Shown here one piece after another: positions 42,499 through 52,623 of a DNA stretch of 64,000 nt. The DNA lies in assembly GCA_013423325.1 (NCBI GenBank), contig BLJB01000051.1, positions 1 to 64,000 on the forward strand, given 5' to 3'. The stretch comes from Usnea hakonensis (taxonomy: Eukaryota; Ascomycota; Lecanoromycetes; Lecanorales; Parmeliaceae). Both the position numbers and the translations under genes were made by a program. Numbering within the stretch: the stretch's first letter is position 1; each line of letters opens with the position of its first letter. The notes under the pieces were generated by a model that worked only from the letters and a program-made list of their open reading frames with translations, was not told the DNA's origin and searched no databases.

Positions 42499-44900
42499 TT
42501 ACAACATCATATTAGATGTCTTTTTCCTCAAGCTGCTGAATCGATTTTTGGATCTATCTGTGGGCGTCGTGGCATCCGCGCCGTTTTCCTCTGGCAAAGG
42601 CTCATCCTTACTGGACTCTCTGGAACCGCCAAACAGTTTTGGCTTGCGGAAGCTTTTGCTGCTCGACCTGAACCGGCTCAAGCCTCCTGTGGGTATAGAA
42701 ATAGGTGTAGAGGCACCGTCTTTGTTGCCATTCTCTGTAGCATCACGTTGATCCTCTTCCGCTTTGGAGGCTTTGCTAGCTTGTATAGCGGCTTTTGTAT
42801 CTGCGTCCGCCTTCTTCAATCCCTCCTTTCGTTTAACTTCAAGATTCTTCAACCTTTCACGCTCAGCTTTCTCTTCTTGTCGTGCAGTAATCTTAGCGAC
42901 TGCTTTCGACTCTTTTTCTTCCTTGAGTCGCTCTTTTTTTGACTTGACGTCTTCATTTGGTGTTCGTGATGGCATCTGGGGCAGTGCTGTGACTTCGGAC
43001 GGTGATGTGGCTGACTTTGCAGCTTGAGAAGGCTCCGAGACTACCTTGTCGAGGCTTGCGTAACCATTCGTATCCTCTTCTGAAGTTGGCGTTACGGCGC
43101 TCTTAACATGCTGGATACCGTTCAAGAAGCCATTGGTCTTGAGACCTAATCCAATGGATTCTTTCGGTATTTCCACAACGGCTTTGCCAGCTGCTGCTAA
43201 GCTTTCAGCATCCTGCTCCTTTTTCACGGCTTCAAGCGTGGTCTCCTGATAAAATAGCAGGTAGGCGCAAGCCAGCCCCGGTCGATCGCCAAAAAAGTTC
43301 TGTACGTAGCTCTTGTCAACAGGCTCGACCATTTCGTCATCAAAGAGAAGCCATCCTCGTTCTTCCGTCTTCACAATCGAAATGTAATGGCCATGGTAAG
43401 GCCCTCCTCCAATGTGCACGACTACAGCATAAAGTTCGTAAAGCCGATCTGGATCTTCTGCATCGTCGGTCGTATTGAAAAGACGTAAATGATAAGGATA
43501 GACAACTCGATGAAATAGCTTCTGTAATCGTTGGAGGTCCTCCGTATACTTGAATCGCTTCAGATGCAAAGCTAGAATTTTGGGTAATCTTTTGATTTTC
43601 ATCCGTTTCTCCGCTTCCTGCAGGCCGCCACACCGATCACAATGGAATTTGTTCCGTTCGCAAAGCATTTCTTCCTCCGAGAACTTCCTTAAACATGCCG
43701 TCACTGAAGAGTGCTCGTCCAAATCCACGGACAGATCCAGAAACGCTTCGTCGCGCTGCGACACATTTTCACAAGTCAGACATTTCGTCTCCGATGTCAA
43801 AGTCCCTTCAAAAAGTTCGTGTACCCATCCCGTGGTGCTGGATGTTGCTTTCGGCATCGCCGATGCAAGCGCTTTTTCAAACCCAGTTTTTTGAACGTGA
43901 CCGTTGACGCCCTTTTCTTCCTCGAGCTTCTTTGAATGGACCTCCACATTTGCTACGACCTCATTCAGAAGAAGATTCAGAAATTCATGAGCATCCTGGT
44001 GCATTGCGCTCCGGAACATTTCGTTTTCCCGCCGGAGGACCTCCAAGAATTTGGTCGGGCTTACCACACCAACATTGGATTGGTGAGCTAGAAGGGCCTC
44101 GAAGATATCTTTCAAAGACGTGAACAGAGATTCAGGCATTCCATAAGCGGCCGCATTATCGTAACCCATAGCAAGCGTAGGTCCCCTGGCATGTGCCAAT
44201 CTCTTCTTAAAATCTGGGTGTTCTTTGTCATCTGGTTTTGGTGTGGTGGGCGGTACTCCTGAATTTCGGGCGGAGGTTTGTACGGGTTGCTGTTTCATGA
44301 GCCTGGCGGGCGTCAGAGAAGAATGATTTGGCGGGAGTATGACTGCGGTAGGGTCGATTCGTGCTTGTCCCATCGAGGTTTTGGTGACAGACTCCAAAGG
44401 CGAACGTTGTGGGTAGTTGATAACCTGTTCTCTAAAAGGTACTGAGTAATATAAACACTGTAGAATTGAATTGCAATAACTGGAGAAGTCAGTTGGATGA
44501 CCCAGAGCCTCAGACTACGACTCGATATACCATGTATTTCCGAACTGTGACAACACTGTCAGCGGCTCCTACAGACGATGATGCCTGAGGCTTACATTTT
44601 CCAAACCCCAAAACTTATCACTCCCATTATCACGTGAAGGCCCCAGAGGTACATCTAACAGGTATTTCTCGAGGGGTGTTATTTGAAGAGCATTCGGATC
44701 TTTTTTTGCAGGGGATGAGCCAGGTGATGCATTTGACGTTGCCTAATTCAGTCACATGTGTTAGACCTCACAGCTTAGGCGCTGATCAAAAACTGAAAGC
44801 ATGCCCATATTGAAGTGGCGGTACACGGTTGTCTATTTTGAAGCAAATTAAAAGAGATACTTACACCGCCAGATCGCATCCGGCTGAAGAAAGACGACAT
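42499..44900 (-). CDS. creB: ubiquitin carboxyl-terminal hydrolase CreB (USP12/46 type)
   Basis: Four exons (44865-44900, 44596-44742, 44531-44544, 42499-44479) give 725 aa. CreB is the deubiquitinase that works with the WD40 protein CreC in carbon catabolite repression and permease turnover. The Cys box FGNTCYCNSILQCLYYSVPF is assembled from a 14-nt micro-exon and exon 4; the codon of the nucleophile (Cys66) is itself split TG|T. Further USP blocks: QDAHEFLNLLLNEV, EGTLTSETKCLTCENVSQ, CDRCGGLQEAEKRM (zinc finger), LPKILALHLKRFKY and GGGPYHGHYISIV (catalytic His). The C-terminal ~200 residues are low-complexity with a Lys/Glu coiled coil, as in Aspergillus CreB. Confidence 0.94.
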
Positions 44901-46294
44901 GCTGATAGAGGGGTCGAAGGCCGTTTTTGGTGGGGGATAAGAGTGTGTCGAACAGCTCAAGCGCGTAGGTCAAGGTGACAGACGAGCCGTTGTATGTAGA
45001 TGGCCGCACATCTGGGCTGCTGGAGAGGGAGGATTGAAGGTGATGGTTCCGTGTCTCATGGAGGGGTTCGGTGAGCGAGGTTGTGAAGCAACAAAAGCAA
45101 GAGGCAAAAATTCTCAGCCGGTAGCCTCGGAGGGAGGAAGGGGGGGGGGGAGAAGATGGGTGCGGCGTTGAGTAGCGGGGCGAAGGGTGGTATAATAATA
45201 CGGTATTAAGGTAAGGTATTATCTAGCTTAATTGCGGGAGGCCGCCGACTATTTGCGGGTGTTGATGAGTCCGAAGAGAAGTGGTGAAGCAAGAATTTAT
45301 GACAAGGCTATGAGGTAGAAACAGTGAGTAAGCCAAACAGAGAGCGAGATTGGCCTTGAATGACTGGTGATTTTGAAGATGAGAATAGTAAAAATGGAGT
45401 GGATGTTCTGAAGGAATCATCATATTGTTGTTGGCGTTTTTATCGGTTGCTGATTTATAGATCTGACGTGCTACTGCTTGTCAATCTAAAAGACTAGAAC
45501 CGTTAAGAGAGTAGTATAAGACGTTAAGACGTTAAAGACGTGAGAGGGAAAAAGAAGTAAGGTATTTTGCCCAAAATAAATGGCTCGCGAAAAGCCATGT
45601 GGGAGATAAGGTAGAGCTAAGGCAAGACCCCTAAAGTAATCAACATCCAGGCATCCCCTGCAACCTTTTCGACCCTATCAAAAGCCAGCTGAAGGACCCG
45701 GGAATTAATTTAGCCTTCGCAAGGATCGCCCTATGAATTATTATTGCTCCCGCTAAGTCCGAGGTCAGGGAAAAGGAGAGACATTATTACCAATCGCTTT
45801 GTGCTACTTTACAAAATGTACCTTACTTTCCTCCGTACTTTACCTTCTTAGTGTGCAGAGTACCATCATCTTCACTACTTCTGCAATGCAGCCAAATGTC
45901 GGCACATTGATATGCCTAGTGAAACCCCCATTTCTCTAAATATACCTACCTGACAAAAAGTCTAACAAGCGAAGGCACAGTAGTCGAAAAGCAGAAAGAC
46001 CGGTCGACGACGGAAAAAGTCTACTTTCAGCGGCCGAGTTCAAGCCGATTCCATGACACACGAATACTCATGGCACATCTGCATCTCTCGCATCAACCGC
46101 TAAGCCTATTCATCTTGGCTACATGTTTGAGCTGCTACTCAAGATATACGACGAAGACCTGGATGATGATGACGGTGGACCAATTGCTTCATGGTGGGCA
46201 AGAGTAGTAGGACAGATATACAGGCAATCACATTCAAACCTACTGCGAATCTCGAGGCATGCCTCCACGCGCGAAAAGTGCTACAGATACCTAA
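44901..46294. other. long intergenic region
   Basis: 1.4 kb holding the creB promoter and the 3' flank of the histone demethylase gene. A run of 11 G lies at 45140-45150, and GGTATTAAGGTAAGGTATT-type words near 45201-45220. No gene supported. Confidence 0.5.
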
Positions 46295-49200
46295 TCAAAC
46301 ATCAACATTGGATTCCGAGTCCTCGGCGTGTCCTGACATCTTCTTCCCCCGTCGTTCCTGGTCGTCGCCGTATTGCGCAGAAACGCCCAACGTTCTCCAC
46401 ATATTCTGCTCTTCCTTCTCCGACAGCACCCCTGGATGCCGTTGTACATACTGCTTCCGAACCTCCATCGCCTTTTCATCCCACGATGCCAGTCGCGCAT
46501 CAAAGGTAGCTGCCTCCTCCAGATTCGCCCTCTTGTTGCTTTCCGTTTGTTCAAAGTATGGTCTCTTGGCTTCGTCACTCGCTTCTCGCCACATTTGACC
46601 CACCATTCCACGTATCTCGTTCCGTTCAGCCTTTTTGTTTGAGTCCCCCGTTCGTACAAAGTGGGCATCATCGCAAGCTTTCTTCACTTCAGCCCATTTA
46701 GCTTTTGTAAATAAGAGGAATGGATTGGATCCGGGCTTTCCTGGTGGTGAAGGACGAAAGCCAAGCTCGTTCAATATTGCATGCAAGATGTCGCTCTCAA
46801 AAGCCTCAAGGCGCGCTTGTTTGACGTCTTCCGGTTCAAGGGGCGCCGAATCCGCTTTGTTCGTTGCTGGAGCGGGTACCCTGATCGCAGGATCCTTGAA
46901 ACGAGGTTGTTGAGGAGTCTCTGCCATCACAACGTCGGTCTCGGCATGCCATGGAACCAGTGGGTTGGGAACCTCAATAGATCCGAGTAGGTCATCGATT
47001 ATTTCGGAAGCAGCGCGTAGGCCTGATATGTAAGCACCGTGAACCGTGGCTGGATGGGTGGCACAAGTAGCTTCACCAGCAAAATGCAAAGTGCCTATTG
47101 GTGCTGCCATAGCCTCATAGTCTCCGGGCAGAGATGTGGCGCCGACAAAGGAGTAGCTGCCACGAGCAAACCGGTCTTTGCCCCAACGAGTAACGATTGT
47201 TTCGATGGGCTGCGGTACTAGAGTCTGTTTGAAAATTTTAGCTAGTTCCCGGGTGACCTCAGCGACCAATTCTGCATCACTTGAACTTTCTGCTTGATGT
47301 GCAGCATCGCCAGCCATGAGCGAGATGAGGACTGGGCGACCAGTAGTCTTGATGCAGTTCCAGAAGAAGTAAAATCGTCCTCGGTTGGCTATGTAATCCT
47401 CTTGATCTAGACTATCATGCACCTCGGGTTCCCTTAGTAGACCGAACATATCTTGATCAACTTTCCAGAACGGCTTGTCGTAGACAAGGATGACTTTGTT
47501 CAAAGTTCCGAACCCCAAGCGCTGTATAGGCCCAATTTTCCAATCAGGTAGTGGTGGATCAAATTGGACATATTCGTCCTTCAATACACCCAAAGAAGTC
47601 GTCAAGACGATATGATCTGCGTCGAAGCTGTCGCCGTCCTCGCACAATATCTTTGTACTTCCACTTGCGAAACGGTTGTCTGGATTATACTCAATATGCT
47701 TCACTATCTTGCGCGTGCGAAGATCGAGTTTCCTTGGAGAATGCAGGATACCACGAGGCACCTGCTGATAGCCTCCAATGACTTGCGCATGAACTCCTTC
47801 GAACTCATTACCAGCGTCTTGATCCCAGCCTCCGAGACTGAGTTTGCCAACGTTAGCCGCGTTTGCATATTCAAGGTTAGCGTAATGCCAATTGATTAGG
47901 CGGAGATCTTGTGGAGAAAGATCAAGTAGAAATTGATACTGTTTCACTGCCTCGTCCATGGCTGCGCCTAATGTAGGATGCTTCGAGGCTCTAGCAACGA
48001 CATCCAAGTTCAGGTCGTTGTACGCTAGCACGTTTGAAGCTAATTTCCACCCCATAGCTTCAGCAGCTTTGGCAGGAGGCTCCTTTTTGCGTGGACCCGG
48101 TACCAAATGTGCTTTTCCAGTAAGTTTATCCATCCCCGCAGGAACATTCTCTGTTGCGTGATTGTTGTCCCTTGCTGTGAGCAGCCCTTCTTCAATTGAA
48201 CTGATTGGCAGGGAATTCTCTTGAAGTGGATCTCGTCCCATCTCGATCATTTCTTTATTACCTTCAACTGTCACTGGAGGAGGCATCCTGTGACGGTAAA
48301 CGCTTGCTCGGTCGAGAACATCATTGTAAAGCTTCTCGGCCATTTGATCTCTTTCTTCGTCTACGACATTGCCGTCAATATCGTGCAGCGTAGAATTGTC
48401 TTTCAAGGCATAGTAATGTAGAGCCAATTGACCTCTGACTATCATGCTCATGGGATTGCCGTGATCGAATCCAATGATTATGTGGGCGCCCAACTCGGCG
48501 GCGCTCCTCTTCTGGTTGGGTATGCCGCTAGTCTTTTGCCCCTTGAGAGGATGCGAATAGACTCGTCCGCCGACTCTGTTTCGGCCTTCCAGCAGTACCA
48601 CATTTGGAGGCTCTTCGCCTATTGAGGTCCATCTATCGCGGTAGTGTCCAAAAAGACCTTCCAGTTGCCTTGCGCACCCCAAGCCAGACATACCTGCTCC
48701 AATAACCACAATCGTCTTCCGTTTATATCGTTTGGATACATATCTCTTGATGCGAATGTTCGACGCTTCGGGTGGTTCCACACATCCAAAGTTGATGTAA
48801 CCCTTCCTTACGAGCCACTCGTACGCAACTTCTGCCAAGCCTAGCCACGGGGAAGCGAGTGCACAACCAGCAGCTTCCTCCGCAGTCACACTAACCAATG
48901 GATTCCTTACCCACAGCCGCAGTATACGATTGCGTATGTTCAAATATGCAGACACATGAAGGTGGCAGATATGATGTCGAAGGAGCTGGTATTCGTCTGG
49001 ATGTAACGCGAAAGGGTTAAGTCTCGATGAGTATGCGGCATGAATACTTTGTTGTGCTAAGACTGTAGGCGATAGATTAGAGGGTATAGAAGTTCTGGGT
49101 GAAAGATCCGCGAAACGAAGCATTTTCCCTTTGGGCACGGTTCGGCGTTGTGTCTGTTTAGGGATTGCCTTCGGAGCTTTTACCGCGGGTGGGGTTTGCA

Positions 49201-50092
49201 CTGCTGGCGGAATTTTAAGATTTTGGGGAGTTGCGGATTTGGCCGGAGTGGGAAGAGATGAGAGACTCGAAGAAGGAGACGTGGCCTTCAATATATCAAA
49301 AGCAAGGCTAGTCTCCTCGATCGATTCCTTCAAATTGGAGGGTCCGGCGGACGTGTTAGAAGACGGCCCTGAGACCCCCGATGGAGTGCTGCTGGTCCTT
49401 GGAGTTTCAGAGATATCATCAGAGCGAGAATCAACACCATCGGCTTCCAATTCAGCAACTGGTCTATTTGCCTTTGGAGACAACATGACCGTTGCTTTGG
49501 GATGAAAAGTACCATAAACTTCGTCATCGACGTCCGGCCCGGAACTCACACTGACGGCCCTGGAAGCAGTACCGCCCATGTTCTCGGTCAGTATTCTGCC
49601 ATCCGCACTGTCGTCCGCATCTGGCCCAGAGCTCATGTCCATGTTTTCCGAGAATTCGTCATCCAAGTCCGAGCCTGTGTCCATTGCTTCCGATAAATCA
49701 TCTTGCAAGATTTCGGGATTCTGTGACGAGCCAATGTGACTGTTGACTGTTTGATGATGCTTGCTTGGCCCAGATATCAGAGGCCGACGCAAACTTTCTC
49801 TGTCATGCAGCAGATTCAAACCGTAGCCTGAGGAAGGAGCGAACGATTGATTAGACTGACCTCCAACACCTAGATGATGATACTGGTAAGGCAGAATTGG
49901 TGGATCTGGATACGAAACAGAGCCGCCTTGGCTATTTGTTCTTGATAGAGACTTCGGTGCGGAATTCGCGAAATACTGGGCCAGCGAAATCTTCGAAATC
50001 TTCTTCTTACTATCGAGAAGTTCAAAATTCTTATCGAATACAAGTTCACCGTCTCGAACGTGACCTTTTTTGAAGGCTTTCCCTGATGACAT
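46295..50092 (-). CDS. KDM1: lysine-specific histone demethylase 1 homologue (SWIRM, amine oxidase, HMG box)
   Basis: Single exon of 1265 aa, ATG at 50092. The first ~330 residues are disordered and acidic/Ser-rich. SWIRM domain about 350-440 (RLNPFALHPDEYQLLRHHIC through EWLVRKGYINF); FAD-binding fold from ~459 (KTIVVIGAGMSGLGCARQLE, then VVLLEGRNRVGGRVYSHPL); the oxidase domain contains the Lys of LGFGTLNKVILVYDKPFW, the counterpart of the flavin-proximal LSD1 Lys, and ends with HFAGEATCATHPATVHGAYI. A C-terminal HMG box follows (~1110-1200; SNPFLLFTKAKWAEVK, GQMWREASDEAKRPYFEQ), the fungal HdmA-type architecture. It removes mono/dimethyl marks on histone H3 in the nucleus by family. The length without an intron is striking but the frame is uninterrupted. 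Confidence 0.95.
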   Translation of the reverse strand: MSSGKAFKKGHVRDGELVFDKNFELLDSKKKISKISLAQYFANSAPKSLSRTNSQGGSVSYPDPPILPYQYHHLGVGGQSNQSFAPSSGYGLNLLHDRESLRRPLISGPSKHHQTVNSHIGSSQNPEILQDDLSEAMDTGSDLDDEFSENMDMSSGPDADDSADGRILTENMGGTASRAVSVSSGPDVDDEVYGTFHPKATVMLSPKANRPVAELEADGVDSRSDDISETPRTSSTPSGVSGPSSNTSAGPSNLKESIEETSLAFDILKATSPSSSLSSLPTPAKSATPQNLKIPPAVQTPPAVKAPKAIPKQTQRRTVPKGKMLRFADLSPRTSIPSNLSPTVLAQQSIHAAYSSRLNPFALHPDEYQLLRHHICHLHVSAYLNIRNRILRLWVRNPLVSVTAEEAAGCALASPWLGLAEVAYEWLVRKGYINFGCVEPPEASNIRIKRYVSKRYKRKTIVVIGAGMSGLGCARQLEGLFGHYRDRWTSIGEEPPNVVLLEGRNRVGGRVYSHPLKGQKTSGIPNQKRSAAELGAHIIIGFDHGNPMSMIVRGQLALHYYALKDNSTLHDIDGNVVDEERDQMAEKLYNDVLDRASVYRHRMPPPVTVEGNKEMIEMGRDPLQENSLPISSIEEGLLTARDNNHATENVPAGMDKLTGKAHLVPGPRKKEPPAKAAEAMGWKLASNVLAYNDLNLDVVARASKHPTLGAAMDEAVKQYQFLLDLSPQDLRLINWHYANLEYANAANVGKLSLGGWDQDAGNEFEGVHAQVIGGYQQVPRGILHSPRKLDLRTRKIVKHIEYNPDNRFASGSTKILCEDGDSFDADHIVLTTSLGVLKDEYVQFDPPLPDWKIGPIQRLGFGTLNKVILVYDKPFWKVDQDMFGLLREPEVHDSLDQEDYIANRGRFYFFWNCIKTTGRPVLISLMAGDAAHQAESSSDAELVAEVTRELAKIFKQTLVPQPIETIVTRWGKDRFARGSYSFVGATSLPGDYEAMAAPIGTLHFAGEATCATHPATVHGAYISGLRAASEIIDDLLGSIEVPNPLVPWHAETDVVMAETPQQPRFKDPAIRVPAPATNKADSAPLEPEDVKQARLEAFESDILHAILNELGFRPSPPGKPGSNPFLLFTKAKWAEVKKACDDAHFVRTGDSNKKAERNEIRGMVGQMWREASDEAKRPYFEQTESNKRANLEEAATFDARLASWDEKAMEVRKQYVQRHPGVLSEKEEQNMWRTLGVSAQYGDDQERRGKKMSGHAEDSESNVDV

Positions 50093-51218
50093 ATCTCATG
50101 TAGAGGGTGGATAAGGAGCAATTTGGGTGGAACGGGTCACCGCTGGATTCTATTCACTTTGCTAGAGCCGACCAAAGAGACTGATGCCTATTCACAACCA
50201 TTAGCTTTTGTTAGCCTTTTGCGTTATCCATTGGATAGGTATATTCCACTCTACTGGGTTGAAGCTTACGATATATGCTAGCACGCACGAAACCGAAGAC
50301 CATTGGCGATTCATCTAGGCCTCTGATTATGATTGCTAAAGAAAAGAAATATGTTTTGTGTAGTTTGAGGTGAACTTGTATGGATGTCAACGCAAAGAGA
50401 GTGGAATATATGTGTTGGTGCGATGATCGCCGCCTTCCTTTTCCTGCCACCATCCACCAATTTAGCGCTAGTCTCGGTTCGAGATTTCAACGACATCTCC
50501 TTCAGTGAAGCCATCTCTCGCAATCACTTTATGGGGGTTCAATGCTCGACTTTCAATTCAACACCTACTGAGCATCGGAATCGTGTCCAGCACCTGTATT
50601 TGAGGCTGCTGGTTTTGCGGTGCCATTTGACCCAAGCTTTAGCAAATCTATACTATCCCTGTGGACCCCGCTCTGCTCCAAATTTGATACCCCAACGACT
50701 CTGGTTTATATATATACGTTGCTCTCCGGACCTTGTCTCATGACCAGACAATTGTCAGCTAACAAGCCAGATCAATCAGCCTTCGTCCGCTCAACCTTCG
50801 CTATTTGATTAGCTGCACCCGAAAACATAATACCTTGGCTTGCGGGCAGAACCGACTCCAGCAACAAATATTCATGCCAAATCAGCGAATCTCGTACTTT
50901 CGGATCTCCAAAATCATCCTTGTCACTGAAAACGAATATCAGTGTAAAATGTGGTTGTCGCAAATCTTGAGCTGTCTTGCCCCTCAACGCTTACGACCTG
51001 CAAAACCCGTGATTCCTCCAACAGTACAGAAACAAGTTACGGGACATGGGGATATGCAATCACCAATCACTGATTCTTCATGCTACATAGGACACAGAGG
51101 GCGTGAGGATGACATTGCGTCAGGTGTTAATAGCTAGTATGGTGTTGTGCCGATGTCTCGCCTCGCCATCTACATCTATATGCTACCGCAGAGCCTAATG
51201 CACTAGGGCTCGTATCTA
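50093..51218. other. intergenic region with an SH3-like relic
   Basis: 1.1 kb between KDM1 and CAP2. The minus strand at about 50420-50510 reads FTEGDVVEISNRD and then, after a shifted frame, NWWMVAGKGR, resembling a broken SH3 domain (see findings). A 71-codon minus frame at 50772-50987 has no domain. Confidence 0.4.
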
Positions 51219-52363
51219 TCACCGTTTCATTGAGTTGATCATCTCTTGATGTGTGGCCTTTTCCCTGTTGGCCTCGGTCAAAGGTGGTATGCCTGGATAG
51301 CAGTAAGTGCAAGGCCATCGAGAAGAGTAAGGTAACATACTTCTGAGGTCCCCCACAACATCTTTCGCTTTTCCAAAATAGACCTCCTCTATTCACCAAC
51401 GTCAGCAACGTCCGTCATGAAAAGTAGAAGGCTCGCGCATACGTAGCAAGTTCCTCATCTTCAATTCCATATCTTCTACCAGCCTCCCCACGTTCACAAT
51501 GTGACTTGAGTCATCAATAACTGACATGTCTTGCTCGATCTGCCTGGTCATATTGCCACTCAAGTTCATATCCCCCAGAACATCACTTCCAGTGGTTAGG
51601 CGTAAAATGACTGTGCTCGTAAGCTTGTAGTGTGACGTTCGAGCACGGTCAATGGACTCAAAGACATGTATCGAATCCCAACCTCCCTCACTCTTCCCTG
51701 TTGGGGTAGCTGCACATATTCACGTCAGACTTAAAAGGATGCTTTTCCAATCAAACTTACTCTTCTTGAGAAGGACCACTCCAGCGAACCCATCATCCAA
51801 GTCCCAGAAGTAGACACTGCTCACACCACCTTCGTAGTATCTAAAATCCAAACGAGTACCGAATCAGAAGATATTCCCAGTAAGTAATTTGCTGGTTGAC
51901 CTCTAAACATTCAACCAAAAAAATACGATCCAACGCATACAACATACAAAGGCAAAAAGACTCACAATTCCCGATAAACATCCACCGCCTCCCCCATGCC
52001 CACCTCCAATTTTCTCACCCGCTCGCTCGGCTTAGCTCCTTCCTCTTCCCCCTCAATCGCCGGTTCGAACTCATTGCTCCACGGACTCCTCCAACTGTCC
52101 CCATCCCGATTGTAGTCGCACAGCAGGTAATCTCTGCCGGTTTTCTTACAACGGCGGACTTCGAGGGGCTGATCGACGCTGGAGAGGAGTTCTTCTGTGA
52201 GGTCGGGCGCGAGGGCACAGATGCGAGTGAGGTTGGCAGACGTGCTGGAGGGTGGGAGACGGCGGAGGAGATCGCTGAGGGTTTATTAGTAGGCAAAGTA
52301 TAGGACAGTGAGGAGCAGGAGGTGTTTTTACAGAGCGCTGTCAAATTGCCCCTCGTTAGACAT
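51219..52363 (-). CDS. CAP2: F-actin-capping protein subunit beta
   Basis: Six exons (52332-52363, 51966-52274, 51761-51840, 51443-51709, 51341-51388, 51219-51292) give 269 aa. The alpha/beta heterodimer caps actin barbed ends and is also part of dynactin, whose p50 subunit is encoded at 35-36.6 kb. Family blocks in order: SALDLLRRLPPSSTSANLT, LLSSVDQPLEVRRCKKTGRDYL, CDYNRDGDSWRSPWSNEF, KLEVGMGEAVDVYRELYYEG, GVSSVYFWDLDDGFAGVVLL, GGWDSIHVFE, YKLTSTVILRL, GNMTRQIEQDM and EVYFGKAKDVVGDLRSIPPL, ending NSMKR. All six junctions keep the frame and the motifs continuous. MPH1 starts downstream on the same strand of reading (its stop lies at 52624). Confidence 0.96.
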
Positions 52364-52623
52364 TGTGGACAGCGCTAGGTGAACAAAATTTTAAATGATG
52401 GGAAGGATCTGTCATTGACTTAATTTTGGTTTCAAGATTGTACTTTGATTTGATATCTATTTCGGCCGAGATTGGCTGCCGGACATACATGGCAAAGTTG
52501 CTCAGTTGCTTTATGGGTATCTAAACGCAAGACGCTAACAGGTATTCCACTGATCTTTATAACGCATTGCAATCAAAAGCCTTAAAACTCAAGACTGCAA
52601 TTCTCGCATGCATGTCTTATACA

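Noticed and set aside
50384..50743. 119-codon plus-strand frame
   Set aside because: It overlaps the SH3-like relic on the other strand and shows no domain.
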